Assembly: GCA_019913005.1 (NCBI GenBank)
Contig: JAIOHL010000250.1
Location: 35,983-99,982 of the forward strand
Source of the DNA: Anaerolineae bacterium
GTDB lineage: Bacteria > Chloroflexota > Anaerolineae > Aggregatilineales > J027
Length of the DNA: 64,000 nucleotides
Reading direction: 5' to 3'
Numbering within the stretch: position 1 is the first letter of the stretch; every line of letters starts with the position of its first letter. This document shows positions 10,301 through 18,302 of this stretch, one piece after another. Below the pieces are notes generated by a model that had not been told where the DNA came from, ran no database searches, and saw nothing but the letters and a program-made list of their open reading frames with translations. Both the position numbers and the translations under genes were made by a program.

Positions 10301-10534
10301 GCTGCTGTACAGATAGCTGCCACTGCTGGCGGATTTGGCTTCTTGGGCCGTCCAATTGCCAGTTCGTTCCACTACTACATCATCGGATTCGACCAAGCGG
10401 CCCTCCGAATTTTGGCGGGCGGATTTTACGTCATCGGAATCGGATGTATAGAGAATATAGGCTATCCCGACAATGAGCAGAGCAAGGACGATGAGGAATG
10501 TCAGGCCGAGTTTGGAATTTAGCTTCTTGAACAT
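7361..10534 (-). CDS. Large secreted subtilisin-like (S8) serine protease
   Basis: 1057 residues from ATG 10534 (GGAGGGG upstream; a GTG six codons earlier lies within that site). Order: uncleaved-looking N-terminal anchor helix (about 10-30); beta-sandwich-like module (48-160); I9-like propeptide (175-275); S8 catalytic domain with Asp304 (AVIDSGVD), His348 (GHGTMVTG), Asn460 of the oxyanion hole (AASGN) and Ser522 (GTSLASPHAA); a PPC-like beta-sandwich (from about 600, ESTYDT-type strands); and a C-terminal FG-GAP-like region with GDWDGDG. All catalytic residues are present, so it should be active outside the membrane once the propeptide is removed. The protease body is AT-richer than the N-terminal module, suggesting a mosaic origin. 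Paralog of the broken gene at 53481. Confidence 0.93.
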   Translation of the reverse strand: MFKKLNSKLGLTFLIVLALLIVGIAYILYTSDSDDVKSARQNSEGRLVESDDVVVERTGNWTAQEAKSASSGSYLYSSGSPDDVLTLTFVGSRVEVIYTTGTNLGTLAVDVDHTVLRTIMTADQATQYQERTVVDYLDDGLHTLRVYAQEGGTIGIDAFRVSRASQEAMIVDMRKMPNGALEAVQTQGTIRVDVALLDSEPNVYRTPGAEPDLEAIQDVQNRVISSIKAGTVEVVHSFQVVPGFVAVVDLTGLLELQANPLVRTIHVPIEPVGLLDSSAPVIRADLVRNQYGITGQRMVIAVIDSGVDVSHPDLSDDIMMQYCANISAPLANRCPPTGQDQAVETIGHGTMVTGVIASNGVSINPITSRSLIGIAPDAKIIAVRMYSNLGTSDSTDLENALQWIYLTGYQYNISAVNISFGYGVLPYNCDLDPSIPPNVVGLINLVHDVRGIKIFAASGNVGYTNLINWPACFNAVISVGATDDLDNIWAFSDASPALDFLAPGFDITTTCTSGVCAGNGTSLASPHAASVGLLVEQANSTATLSDVPPLNSPFRDVLDTAAVSVSDTRVTPSPPSYLRIDALGPVQNVLPDSTPGVAPHNDSPSTAHSLPSIGSFAYDYEYIQDPEGSDKTVNDIPLSTECGGNNFTNTVWFRYGPSVSSYLLSLTTKDSTYDTIIAVYEQTISSGNRVVCNDDISYTYSTTDHSFTNEQSAVNFQVRPNFTYYIMVAQKGTTQFTGPEGLHLWVSLAPAGDTLAIFYGADQRIRLSSTLREYPAPVDYSFYPTGAPVGVSNLDRQWVMGDWDGDGQKTPGFYDNAVGMFYTTNIIGTTNNQGRAIWTNTWFGLTQGVPGVGVFAVAGRFDATVNHDCIGVIDSGNFPPYGVAFAMYFTCDFSIVNPQPKPFQWLSVLLPDNVDPELPGKAWQFAAGDFGTEGNPVTNLVPDGIDTIAVRRGHFVAFSNTPPTTVNSGFPYAQYIGFASTGSANAYGRFVVGDWDSSKLDSFGIYYNTTSGSTFYRRNDLQWNSGEAILQTLTIDFPSSHYSAASWRETTPIWPTP
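10040..10400 (-). repeat. DNA-level copy of shared N-terminal module (copy A)
   Basis: This stretch, coding for the module of the subtilase, is nearly the same in nucleotide sequence as 26353-26712 (+) and 56250-56605 (-). By eye only scattered third-position changes separate them. Confidence 0.7.
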
Positions 10535-10661
10535 AGCATCTCTCCCCTCCACGCTAGTATTTGAATCTAAACTTACCCCCCCCTTAAAAGTATTATACCA
10601 CGCGGTTGAAGATCGCTATACAAATTTCATGAATGTCAGGGAAATTTAACAAAGCCGAGGG

Positions 10662-11225
10662 TTAGCGTTGCCAGCCTTCAATTTGGGCCATGACCACCTG
10701 CTCAAATGTAGCATCCAAGTTTCCACCGCGCTGAAACTGCCCTCCCAATTCCAACACCACAAACCCATGCACCAAGGCCCATAATCCACGCAGGGCCGGC
10801 AGTGACTCCCCCGGCCCAACCAATTCCGCGATATGCACTTGGAGGGTCAGGGCCAATTTTTCCAAAAATTCGGGGTCAGGGCGCAGTTCCGCCACCACAT
10901 TGGTATAGGCCAAGCCATAACTGACGGGGTGTTCGTGGGCATAGGCACGATAGGCCAGCGCCATTGCCAAAATTTTGTGGGGCAGGGGGGCGTCGGTGGT
11001 GTGTAGGGCGGTCTGCATCGCTTTGACCAGACCCGCATTGGTTTCGGCATTCAGTTCGCGCAGCAGGGCGGCCTTACTGGTAAAATGATGATAGAGCGAG
11101 GGCGGCTTGACCCCCAACGCCGCCGCCAAACGGTTGACCGATAGGCCATCTACCCCCTCCAATTCCATCATGGCACGGGCAGTTTGTAAAATGGCAGTAC
11201 GGTCAATGCGGGCAGGATGCGGCAT
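10662..11225 (-). CDS. TetR-family transcriptional regulator (WHG-type C-terminal domain)
   Basis: 187 residues from ATG 11225, chosen because AAAGGA lies 9 bases upstream; a GTG at 11246 overlaps that site. Residues 8-55 form the TetR helix-turn-helix (AAALGVKPPSLYHHFTSKAALL). The C-terminal half has the ALVHGFVVLELGGQF stretch of TetR proteins with a WHG domain. It is divergent from the cupin gene with 82 bases between them, so it most likely controls that gene and itself. The inducer is unknown. Confidence 0.9.
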   Translation of the reverse strand: MPHPARIDRTAILQTARAMMELEGVDGLSVNRLAAALGVKPPSLYHHFTSKAALLRELNAETNAGLVKAMQTALHTTDAPLPHKILAMALAYRAYAHEHPVSYGLAYTNVVAELRPDPEFLEKLALTLQVHIAELVGPGESLPALRGLWALVHGFVVLELGGQFQRGGNLDATFEQVVMAQIEGWQR

Positions 11226-11307
11226 CGCAAAAATCCTTTGACCCACCAGCCTAAAATGGACGACTAAAATGCTGTGGGTATTTACTTTTTACAATAAGGG
11301 GGAATTT
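11226..11307. promoter_or_regulatory. Divergent TetR/cupin control region with a direct repeat
   Basis: The octamer CTAAAATG occurs at 11251 and 11264, a 13-base spacing. I found no good palindrome of the usual TetR type, so operator placement is tentative. Confidence 0.25.
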
Positions 11308-11730
11308 ATGGCAAACGCACCCAAACCAACCTGTCAACTCGTCCGACCCGGCAAAACATATGAAGGCAAACAAGCCTTTAGTTATTTTGAGGGCATCGCG
11401 GCGCAGAATGTCGGGTCGCAGGCGATCTGTATGCACCTGTTGGTGATTCCGCCGGGAGGTCGGGCGAAGGCACATATGCACGCACACCACGAGACGGCGA
11501 TTTATGTCATCAGCGGTGAATCGGAGATGTGGTATGGCGAGAACCTCAGCGAGTACATGATTATCCGCGCGGGTGAATTTTTGTATATCCCCGCTGGAAT
11601 GCCCCATTTGCCCGGTAATCTTAGCCAAACCGAACCTTGTACCGCCGTCATCGCCCGCACCGATCCGAATGAGCAGGAAAGCGTCGTGCTGCTGCCGGAA
11701 TTGGAACAGTTTGTACCACCGAGAAACTGA
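11308..11730 (+). CDS. Cupin-domain protein
   Basis: 140 residues from ATG 11308, preceded by AAGGGGG at 7 bases. The central part is a single conserved cupin barrel: motif 1 PPGGRAKAHMHAHHETAIYVISG supplies the His cluster and Glu for a metal, and motif 2 is AGEFLYIPAGMPHLPGN. Such small cupins include isomerases, dioxygenases and ligand binders; the exact role is open. The divergent TetR gene suggests inducible expression in response to a small molecule. A terminator follows. Confidence 0.88.
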   Translation: MANAPKPTCQLVRPGKTYEGKQAFSYFEGIAAQNVGSQAICMHLLVIPPGGRAKAHMHAHHETAIYVISGESEMWYGENLSEYMIIRAGEFLYIPAGMPHLPGNLSQTEPCTAVIARTDPNEQESVVLLPELEQFVPPRN

Positions 11731-11796
11731 TAGAGGGCATGTTGGTTCAAGTGAGTAAAACACGAATCATCCCAAAATAGGGTTTTCGCCATCGGT

Positions 11797-11818
11797 AGCC
11801 TCATTCAATGAGGCTTTT
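11797..11818 (+). terminator. Terminator after the cupin gene
   Basis: AGCCTCA and TGAGGCT flank a 5-base loop and are followed by TTTT. A second inverted repeat without a T run (CTGGATGG/CCGTCCAG) lies at 11831-11851, downstream of the GNAT gene on the other strand. Confidence 0.6.
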
Positions 11819-11966
11819 CCCTACCTATAGCTGGATGGTTTGACCGTCCAGCGTGGGCCGTGCCGAAAAGATTGGGATGACTCACACGGCTGACCATATA
11901 CATCATTCACTGCTGCTAAATAATCGTGACCGTCATGATTAGCGCTCCTATCACTTAAAAATGACT

Positions 11967-12947
11967 TTAGGCGGTGCTTTCGCGTAGCACCCGCTGATAT
12001 TTCCACGAAGTTTCAACCACGTGCATCCCGGCCCGTTCATACAGTCGGGTTGCACCGGTTCTATTCTCCGAATCCACATGCAGACTGACGCCCAATTTGC
12101 CACGCCGCTGGAATTCCCCAAAGGCATGATGCAGCAGGGCCAGCCCCAAGCCTAATTTGCGGTATTCGCAGCGAACCGCTAAGTCGGAGACATAACCCAG
12201 ATTGGGTATATCGGGACGTTCGGCGGTACACATCGCAAATCCGGCCATCTCATCCCCGGCCCATACATTAAACCATAGGGTTGGGTCGGGATTATCACGC
12301 TGCATCACGAATTCCCACTGGTCAAAGGGGATGCTGTGAAACCCCCAATGCTCCGAAAAGGCGGCGTTAAAGGTATCGTAAACCACCTGTAACTGGGTGG
12401 CAGGTTCATAGGGACGCAGTTCGATGCCAGTGGGCCATGTTGGGGTGGGGAGTGGGCGGTCATCAAAATCTATTTGCATCTTCCAAAAACCGCGCACGAC
12501 CTGAAAATCGTGGGCCTGCAAGAATTGACTTGTCCATGTGGCCCGTTCGTCTGCCGATGCCTTAAGCACAAATCGGCTGTGCGGATTGGCTTGGGGCATA
12601 TGGATGCGGGTGGCGTGGTCAATGACGGTCTGTAGAAGAGTTTCTTCGATGCCCTGACCGCGCAGTTCCGGTGTAACGGTGATTTCGGTCTCGACTTCCT
12701 CGAAAGGTGACAAGCAGATACAAGTGGCGAGACCGACACATTGACCCTCGGCGTTGTGGGCCATGTAGACACTGCCCGGTATATCAATCCCCGGAACATC
12801 CCACAGCGCCCGCAGCCGCTCTTCAGTGACCACAACAGGTACACCCGTATCATGAAAATGGGTCGTGTTGATTTGCTTGGCGATAGCTGGGACATCATCG
12901 AGGGCGGGGTGACGCAGGGTAATGGCAAGCGTAGGACTAATCGTCAT
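11967..12947 (-). CDS. Tandem GNAT N-acetyltransferase
   Basis: 326 residues from ATG 12947, with AAGGAG 6 bases upstream (the alternative TTG overlaps that site). Two GNAT folds in a row: an N-terminal one (about 8-160, ITVTPELRGQGIEETLL being its acetyl-CoA loop) and a C-terminal one (175-320, DLAVRCEYRKLGLGLALLHHAF and LHVDSENRTGATRLYERAGM). The second domain keeps the usual pyrophosphate-binding pattern better than the first. The layout recalls MshD-like two-domain acetyltransferases, but no mycothiol genes are nearby. Substrate unknown. Confidence 0.88.
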   Translation of the reverse strand: MTISPTLAITLRHPALDDVPAIAKQINTTHFHDTGVPVVVTEERLRALWDVPGIDIPGSVYMAHNAEGQCVGLATCICLSPFEEVETEITVTPELRGQGIEETLLQTVIDHATRIHMPQANPHSRFVLKASADERATWTSQFLQAHDFQVVRGFWKMQIDFDDRPLPTPTWPTGIELRPYEPATQLQVVYDTFNAAFSEHWGFHSIPFDQWEFVMQRDNPDPTLWFNVWAGDEMAGFAMCTAERPDIPNLGYVSDLAVRCEYRKLGLGLALLHHAFGEFQRRGKLGVSLHVDSENRTGATRLYERAGMHVVETSWKYQRVLRESTA

Positions 12948-13058
12948 AGGGACTCCTTGAAGCAAGCCTAGAATTAAATTCTATGTTAAATATTCTAAAA
13001 GAAATATCTATAAAATGTCAATCTGTTTTAAATTTATCGTAGGAAAATCAAGAAAATT

Positions 13059-13092
13059 AAAAGGTGTATTCGAGATATTGAACACACCTTTT
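13059..13092 (-). terminator. Terminator of the four-paralog operon
   Basis: AAAAGGTGT and ACACCTTTT form the stem, extended by TTC/GAA. On the minus strand TTTTAATTTT follows, 17 bases past the last stop of the operon. Confidence 0.75.
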
Positions 13093-13108
13093 GGCAATAA
13101 CCAGAAAT

Positions 13109-13933
13109 TTAATCGGAAGTAGGCGACCACGTATAACCGTAGGTATGGGTGGGTGGGATGCCATCAAAAATGATGACATGCACTTTACCATCGGGTAATG
13201 GGCCGATATTGACTTGATACTCCCCGGTAGTCAACTTGTAGACCCGGATGAAACCATCACGGACAATCAGGGTGTTTTCGCGGGGAAAATCAGGCAGTGC
13301 CAACAATTCATCGCTTGAAATATAGAGGGCTGGGTATCCAACGTTATGCCCATCCAATTGCCAGATGTCTATGTAGAGATTGCCCTTTTGATGGGCATCC
13401 GGGGTAGGCATATAAATCACAACTGGCAGCGACGGGTCAGTGCCAACCCGCTGCACGCCCGCCGCTTGTTCGAGTAGGTGGGTTGGATTGCTCACGCCAT
13501 TCACGGTCAGCGTATAGTTCATCGTAATGGTTTCCGGGGGACTACCGAAACCGGAATAGCCTGCATAGAGGTCAATCCGCAGCAGCACCTCCCCAGTCGG
13601 GGGAACAAGGTATTGAAATACGAATTGGTGGGTAAAGGTGATATTGGTAGGGGTTGGTAGGGAGACCAGCGAAAACTGCCCGATCAGCACATCGTTGGCA
13701 AACAGATTCCCGCCTCCAATCCGACAATTACACCAACCACTAGCGTCAAGCGTTAATGTCAGGGTAGTCCCCTGTTCGGCATACACCTGATAGTCACGCC
13801 AAAAAATGATGCTGGGGATGGGGTTGCCCATTGTGGAAATGGAATCGGTAAAGGTAATGCTTTCCTCCGCCCGGACTGGGAGAGTCGGGAGGAGGAAGAT
13901 GAGGCAGAGGATGATGATCCAATAGAATTTCAT
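13109..13933 (-). CDS. Secreted protein of an unrecognised family, tandem paralog 4
   Basis: About 274 residues; ATGs at 13948, 13942 and 13933 are possible, the last placing MKFYW... after AAGG. Signal peptide (to about RAEES), then a variable beta-rich region (40-155), then a conserved C-terminal domain of about 115 residues: LPVVIYMPTP, LDG...YPALYISSDELLALPDFP, YKLTTGEYQVNIGP, and FDGIPPTHTYGYT. This domain is nearly the same in the three genes just upstream. I do not recognise the family. It is last of four genes read as one unit (22 bases after the previous stop) and is followed by a strong terminator. Probably extracytoplasmic; no enzyme motif seen. Confidence 0.8.
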   Translation of the reverse strand: MKFYWIIILCLIFLLPTLPVRAEESITFTDSISTMGNPIPSIIFWRDYQVYAEQGTTLTLTLDASGWCNCRIGGGNLFANDVLIGQFSLVSLPTPTNITFTHQFVFQYLVPPTGEVLLRIDLYAGYSGFGSPPETITMNYTLTVNGVSNPTHLLEQAAGVQRVGTDPSLPVVIYMPTPDAHQKGNLYIDIWQLDGHNVGYPALYISSDELLALPDFPRENTLIVRDGFIRVYKLTTGEYQVNIGPLPDGKVHVIIFDGIPPTHTYGYTWSPTSD

Positions 13934-13955
13934 GGCCTTCATCTCCATCTAGGAT

Positions 13956-14783
13956 TCATTCGGGATAGCTAAATGTATAACCATAGGTATGCGTGCGCGG
14001 GATACCATCAAAAATGACGACATGCACTTTGCCATCAAGCAGCGGCCCGACATTGACTTGATACTCGCCAGTAGTCAACTTATAGACGCTGATAAATCCA
14101 TCAGAGGTGCTGGCAATGAGCATGTTTTCAATGGGATAGTCGGGTAGGGCTGCAAGATCATCCGCCGTGACATACAGGACGGGCTTGCCATCAAGATCAC
14201 GGATGTCAATAAAACGTTCAGGATTAACCGCGGTGGGGGTGTAGATGATGACGGGCAAGGCGGAATCGTGGACTCGTGCCAAACCAGCGGCTTCTTCGGC
14301 ATCCAAAATGGGATCAATGGATGTGATGGTAATGGTTATGTCAAAGTCTATCCTAGAGACTGATCCATAACCAGAACACCAATACGTAAAATAAAGTTGC
14401 CGATCCCCCGTACTTGACAGGATAGCGCGAGCCGTGTGGGTTCCAACATAGGGTGAATAGGATGTACCACCTCCGCCAAGCCATGCGCCGTCGTATTCTG
14501 AAACTTGAAGCCAAAAACTCCCACCATTGCCGAGATTATAGACATCGGTGATGGTATAGGTCATCGCCAGTTCCAATGTTGTCCCGGCTTGGCTGTATAC
14601 GGGATATGCTTTGGTCACTATCGTCCCCGGACTATTGATACATCCGCTGGTTGTCCAATCGTTAATATGGTAGGTATAGCTCGCTGCCAAAGCAACGTGC
14701 GATGGCTCACCGCTGCCACTGATGAGCAAGGTACTCACCAGCAGCAGGGCCAAAAATGGGCGTAAAGATTTGGGGGTCAACAT
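13956..14783 (-). CDS. Secreted protein of an unrecognised family, tandem paralog 3
   Basis: 275 residues. N-terminal signal peptide (LALLLVSTLLISGSG...). Variable beta-rich middle (about 38-155) with Ser/Gly/Tyr-rich strands, then the conserved C-terminal domain: EEAAGLARVHDSALPVIIYTP, FIDIRDLDGKPVLYVTADD, YKLTTGEYQVNVGP, and FDGIPRTHTYGYT. It is most like paralog 2 at 14803, with which it shares the EEAAGLARVHDS stretch, pointing to a recent duplication. Only 19 bases separate it from that gene. Function unknown. Confidence 0.82.
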   Translation of the reverse strand: MLTPKSLRPFLALLLVSTLLISGSGEPSHVALAASYTYHINDWTTSGCINSPGTIVTKAYPVYSQAGTTLELAMTYTITDVYNLGNGGSFWLQVSEYDGAWLGGGGTSYSPYVGTHTARAILSSTGDRQLYFTYWCSGYGSVSRIDFDITITITSIDPILDAEEAAGLARVHDSALPVIIYTPTAVNPERFIDIRDLDGKPVLYVTADDLAALPDYPIENMLIASTSDGFISVYKLTTGEYQVNVGPLLDGKVHVVIFDGIPRTHTYGYTFSYPE

Positions 14784-14802
14784 GGATGTTTACTCGATAT
14801 CC

Positions 14803-15642
14803 TCATGGGGCCTTGTTCGAGATGACCCACGTATAACCGTAGGTGTGGGTACGCGGGATGCCATCAAAGATGATGACATGCACCTTGCCATCCGTCAGCG
14901 GCCCAACATTGACCTGATACTCCCCAGTGGTCAGCTTGTAGACGCTCACTAGGCCGTCTCTGGCAATCAGGGTGTTTTTGACGGGAAAATCGGGCAAGGC
15001 CAGCAGTTCTTTTGGCGACACATAGAGCAAGGGCGCTCCTGCTAAGTCGCGGATGTCAATAAACGGTGTGTCATTGGCGACGGCGGGGGTGTAGATGACG
15101 ACAGGCAGGGATGAATCGTGGACTCGCGCCAAACCAGCCGCTTCTTCAGCGGCCAGCGTCGGGTCATCGGAGCCGATAGGTGTCAGTGTCGCGCCTGTCA
15201 CCGTCATATCGTAAAGAAAACTACAGCCAGACGGGATGCCGCCAAGCGTAATGGAATTAATGGTGACACTGATTTCGACTGCGCCAGAGCTTGGCATCAC
15301 CCGTGAGTAGGCCTGTGTGCCATTAAAGGTGACATAACCACTGCCACCCCCCGGCGGGAGATTGAGTGAGCCGACAACTGTGCCAATCGCAACATCCAAA
15401 CGAGCCGACGCAAAGCCACACGAGCCGGAATAAACAAGGTCAGTGGTGACGGTCTGACCCGCTTCGGCATAAACGGTATAGCTGTCGGTGTCTACATACG
15501 TCCAGACTGTATTGCTGAGAAACGTCCCGACAGAACCACTATAGGTCAAGGGGGCGGCTTGTGTTGACGGAATTGACCCCAACAAACTGAGGCCAATCAG
15601 CGCGGCGACAAGCCCGCATCGCAAAACACGCAAAGCTGTCAT
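14803..15642 (-). CDS. Secreted protein of an unrecognised family, tandem paralog 2
   Basis: 279 residues. ATG 15642 follows GAAAGGCG. Signal peptide to about TQAAP. The variable region (30-165) has two Cys that could form a disulfide (SGSCGF and PSGCSF). The conserved C-terminal domain follows: EEAAGLARVHDSSLPVVIYTP, LLYVSPKELLALPDFPVKN, YKLTTGEYQVNVGP, FDGIPRTHTYGYT. Its start lies 22 bases after the stop of paralog 1, so the four genes are probably co-transcribed. Function unknown. Confidence 0.82.
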   Translation of the reverse strand: MTALRVLRCGLVAALIGLSLLGSIPSTQAAPLTYSGSVGTFLSNTVWTYVDTDSYTVYAEAGQTVTTDLVYSGSCGFASARLDVAIGTVVGSLNLPPGGGSGYVTFNGTQAYSRVMPSSGAVEISVTINSITLGGIPSGCSFLYDMTVTGATLTPIGSDDPTLAAEEAAGLARVHDSSLPVVIYTPAVANDTPFIDIRDLAGAPLLYVSPKELLALPDFPVKNTLIARDGLVSVYKLTTGEYQVNVGPLTDGKVHVIIFDGIPRTHTYGYTWVISNKAP

Positions 15643-15664
15643 TCAAATTTCGCCTTTCAGTACC

Positions 15665-16486
15665 CTACTCGACTTCCAACGTATACCCATAGACGTGAGT
15701 CGGCGGGATGTCATCAAAAATGCGGACGTGGATTTTGCCGTCTGCCAACGGGCCAATGTTGACCTGATACTCACCCGTTCGGAGCTTGTAGACACTCACT
15801 AGGCCGTCGCTGGCAATTAGGATGTTTTCGACGGGGAATTCGGGCAGGCCCAATAACTCATCTTCGGAAATGTAGAGGAAGGGCAGGCCGACGCCATGCT
15901 CATCCAACTGCCAGATGTCAATGAACAAGTCGCCATTGGCAGCGGCGGCAGAGGTGGGGGTGTAGATCACCACAGGCAACTCACTACCGGGTGGCAGGCG
16001 TTGGAGTCCGGCGGCTTCTTCGGCAGCATAGGGATTTTCATCAGGGGGAGGTGGGTTATTAACCGTCACCGTCAACGTATAGGTCATAGCCATCACCTGC
16101 ATGATGGAGGTGGCGTGCCGACACTGCGCCTGCACCATTACGGCTACATCTCCATCTACATAAGGGGTATAGCTATAGCTTGCGGTGCCCGAAAAAGAAC
16201 CAACCAAGCCACCCATAATGGCATATGTCGGACTGCGGTTAAAACTCACAATAATCCAGCCGTCGCCGCAATTGTTATCGCCAGAATAGTCGAGGGTAAC
16301 ATTGAGAGTGTCGCCGACGAGTGCCGGGATTTGATAGGTAGCACTGCTGGGGTTGTTTGCGCCGGGGCCAGAACTCAGGTTGCCGCTGTAGACAGCACCC
16401 GCCGCAGATTCAAAGCCGATAACGAGATTGACCAGAATGACTATGATGGTGGCTGCGATGCGAAACCAAACATGCAATTTCAACAT
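15665..16486 (-). CDS. Secreted protein of an unrecognised family, tandem paralog 1 (first of operon)
   Basis: 273 residues from ATG 16486, chosen because AAGGAG lies 7 bases upstream and the length then matches the other three copies; a longer frame reaches 16612. A signal/anchor helix (10-30) is followed by a variable beta-rich domain with Cys pairs, a short Pro-rich hinge (NPPPPDENP), and the conserved C-terminal domain: GLQRLPPGSELPVVIYTP, LDEHGVGLPFLYISEDELL, YKLRTGEYQVNIGP, FDDIPPTHVYGYT. It is the most diverged of the four. It is divergent from the LysM lipoprotein gene with about 280 bases for two promoters. Function unknown. Confidence 0.82.
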   Translation of the reverse strand: MLKLHVWFRIAATIIVILVNLVIGFESAAGAVYSGNLSSGPGANNPSSATYQIPALVGDTLNVTLDYSGDNNCGDGWIIVSFNRSPTYAIMGGLVGSFSGTASYSYTPYVDGDVAVMVQAQCRHATSIMQVMAMTYTLTVTVNNPPPPDENPYAAEEAAGLQRLPPGSELPVVIYTPTSAAAANGDLFIDIWQLDEHGVGLPFLYISEDELLGLPEFPVENILIASDGLVSVYKLRTGEYQVNIGPLADGKIHVRIFDDIPPTHVYGYTLEVE

Positions 16487-16767
16487 CGTGAACTCCTTAT
16501 GAGAGATAACTAGAAAAGCCACAAGGAAACTGCGAAGAGGACAATGAAAACCGGGGTAGGTTGAAGATAAAGTGACGCAATAAAGGCTGCGACGAGGCTT
16601 GACCCGGTGCAACCTGATGATATTTTACCTCCTAAACTGAATATTAATTTTATGGCGCGTCTATCATTATGGGAGTGACATTTAGCATCAAAACTTTGTG
16701 CGAATAGATAGAAGAGGGCTAGAATATTGGTGGGGCAGTTTTTACTTTAACTGTGAGAGGTGGTGGG

Positions 16768-17706
16768 ATGAAAGTAAGACTGATATTCCTAATGGTGTTG
16801 TGGGTGATGGGGACGCTCGCCTGTTCGCTTACCGAAGATGATAATAGCACTGCGCCCACGCTACGGCCCGCACTTCCGACGGCAGATTTAACCATCGTCG
16901 CTCAAGCCAACGCAACCGCAACCGCATTGGTCAACCGCGCCACAACCCCGACGGCGACGGTCACACTCAGCGGCGGCACAGGTAATACAGGAACGGGTAA
17001 CAATACCAACCCCAACTGTACCCCTCGCACCGATTGGCCTGTGATGGTGGTGGCCTTTGGCGATACATTGGGGGTCATTGCAACGTTGACCAATACCACC
17101 GTAGACGCTTTGGTACAAGCCAACTGCCTGCTGGATGCTGATTCGATTTTTGCGGGTCAGCAGTTACGGGTACCGGTTGTGCCGATTCAGCCGACGGGGG
17201 TGGTTCCAACCGGATGCACCACCGCGTTTTTCTTTAGCTTTGAGGCGGGCAAGGCCGATGCGTCCGGGCTATGTCCACTGGCGGTGGATTCCGTTGCCGC
17301 TACGGGACAAGATTTTGAAGGCGGGCGGGTCTATCGGTATGCCCCACCCATCGGAGCATCAGACCCGCGTGGCACGATTTACATCATCTATAATACGGGT
17401 TATTGGGAAACAGTAGTAGATACATGGGACCCCAGCCAGCCGTTAAGTGATGCCAGCATCGTGCCACCGACAGGCCGCTATCAACCCACCGGGCCAATCG
17501 GTAAGGTGTGGCGCGAGAATCCACAAATCCGGCAGGCGTTGGGGTGGGCCTATGGGCCAGAAGCGGCGTTTGCAGGGCGTATCCAAAATATGCCTCCCAC
17601 TACAGGTGTTTACTACTTCTATATTGATCACGGCAAGGGGATTGTTTTGCGGCTCTATTCGGTCAATATGGGGCCAAATACGTGGGAAGTGGTAGGCAGC
17701 TACTAA
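16768..17706 (+). CDS. Lipoprotein with a LysM-like domain
   Basis: 312 residues from ATG 16768 (GAGAGGTGG upstream; a GTG at 16753 is an alternative). The N-terminus has a lipoprotein signal with GTLAC as lipobox, so the mature protein would be lipid-anchored at the outer face of the membrane. A Thr/Asn-rich linker leads to a LysM-like stretch (about 95-140, FGDTLGVIATLTNTTVDALVQANCL...IFAGQQLRVP), a peptidoglycan-binding fold. The C-terminal 140 residues (WRENPQIRQALGWAYGPEAAF) are a globular domain I cannot name. The next gene starts 1 base after its stop, so they are coupled. Confidence 0.85.
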   Translation: MKVRLIFLMVLWVMGTLACSLTEDDNSTAPTLRPALPTADLTIVAQANATATALVNRATTPTATVTLSGGTGNTGTGNNTNPNCTPRTDWPVMVVAFGDTLGVIATLTNTTVDALVQANCLLDADSIFAGQQLRVPVVPIQPTGVVPTGCTTAFFFSFEAGKADASGLCPLAVDSVAATGQDFEGGRVYRYAPPIGASDPRGTIYIIYNTGYWETVVDTWDPSQPLSDASIVPPTGRYQPTGPIGKVWRENPQIRQALGWAYGPEAAFAGRIQNMPPTTGVYYFYIDHGKGIVLRLYSVNMGPNTWEVVGSY

Positions 17707-17707
17707 G

Positions 17708-18274
17708 ATGACGAGGCCGCGCGGTGAAAAAGATTCGTTTTTCGATCTGCTGACGGGCCTGCCGAACCGCTGGCGCTTTGAAAAACGTCTTCAGCAGATT
17801 ATTCTGCGGGCCGAAGTGCGTGAACATGGTGTCGGGTTGGTGCTGATGGATTTAAAGGGCCTCAAACGCATCAACTCGACACTGGGGCACACCGCCGGGG
17901 ATGCGATGGTGCGCGAGGTCGCCGAAATCATGAAGGCCGCTGCCCCCGCCGGAGCATTAATTGGTCGTTTGGATGGGGATGAATTTGGTATCCTACTCAC
18001 CGATTTGGGCGGTGACGCGGTTGCCACCAGCATGACATGGGCGGAAAGTCTCTTGACGGCGATTCAGGCAATTGAACTGGCGTTTGAAGGTCGGCGGGTG
18101 GGCATTGGAGCCAATATGGGCATGAGTTTTTGCCCACAGGATGCCGACAATGGGCCGGAATTATTCCAACAGGCCTATCTTGCCCTGCAAGCTGCCAAAA
18201 AAGTAGGGAGCAACACCCTGCGCCGCTTTGTGCCGATTATGCAGACGGCGGCATGGGATGATTTTGTAATCTGA
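17708..18274 (+). CDS. Stand-alone GGDEF-domain protein (putative diguanylate cyclase)
   Basis: 188 residues, essentially one GGDEF domain. Seen: DLLTGLPNRWRFE at the start; LMDLKGLKRINSTLGHTAGD with the first metal-binding Asp and the substrate-contacting Asn; and RLDGDEFGIL at the active-site turn. The turn reads DGDEF instead of GGDEF, leaving the catalytic D-E-F but replacing the first Gly, so activity is likely reduced or uncertain. No sensor domain or TM helix is attached; it probably acts in the cytoplasm, coupled to the LysM lipoprotein gene just upstream. Confidence 0.85.
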   Translation: MTRPRGEKDSFFDLLTGLPNRWRFEKRLQQIILRAEVREHGVGLVLMDLKGLKRINSTLGHTAGDAMVREVAEIMKAAAPAGALIGRLDGDEFGILLTDLGGDAVATSMTWAESLLTAIQAIELAFEGRRVGIGANMGMSFCPQDADNGPELFQQAYLALQAAKKVGSNTLRRFVPIMQTAAWDDFVI

Positions 18275-18302
18275 AATCCGGGACCATTTTTTGTGAGGGG
18301 CT

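Noticed and set aside
11226..11307. TetR operator formed by GACCCACC and GTGGGTA
   Set aside because: The arms match poorly and are about 35 bases apart; not convincing as a TetR site.
15896..16513. 205-codon frame on the plus strand across the paralog array
   Set aside because: It lies antisense to a well-supported secreted paralog and its translation has no family pattern.
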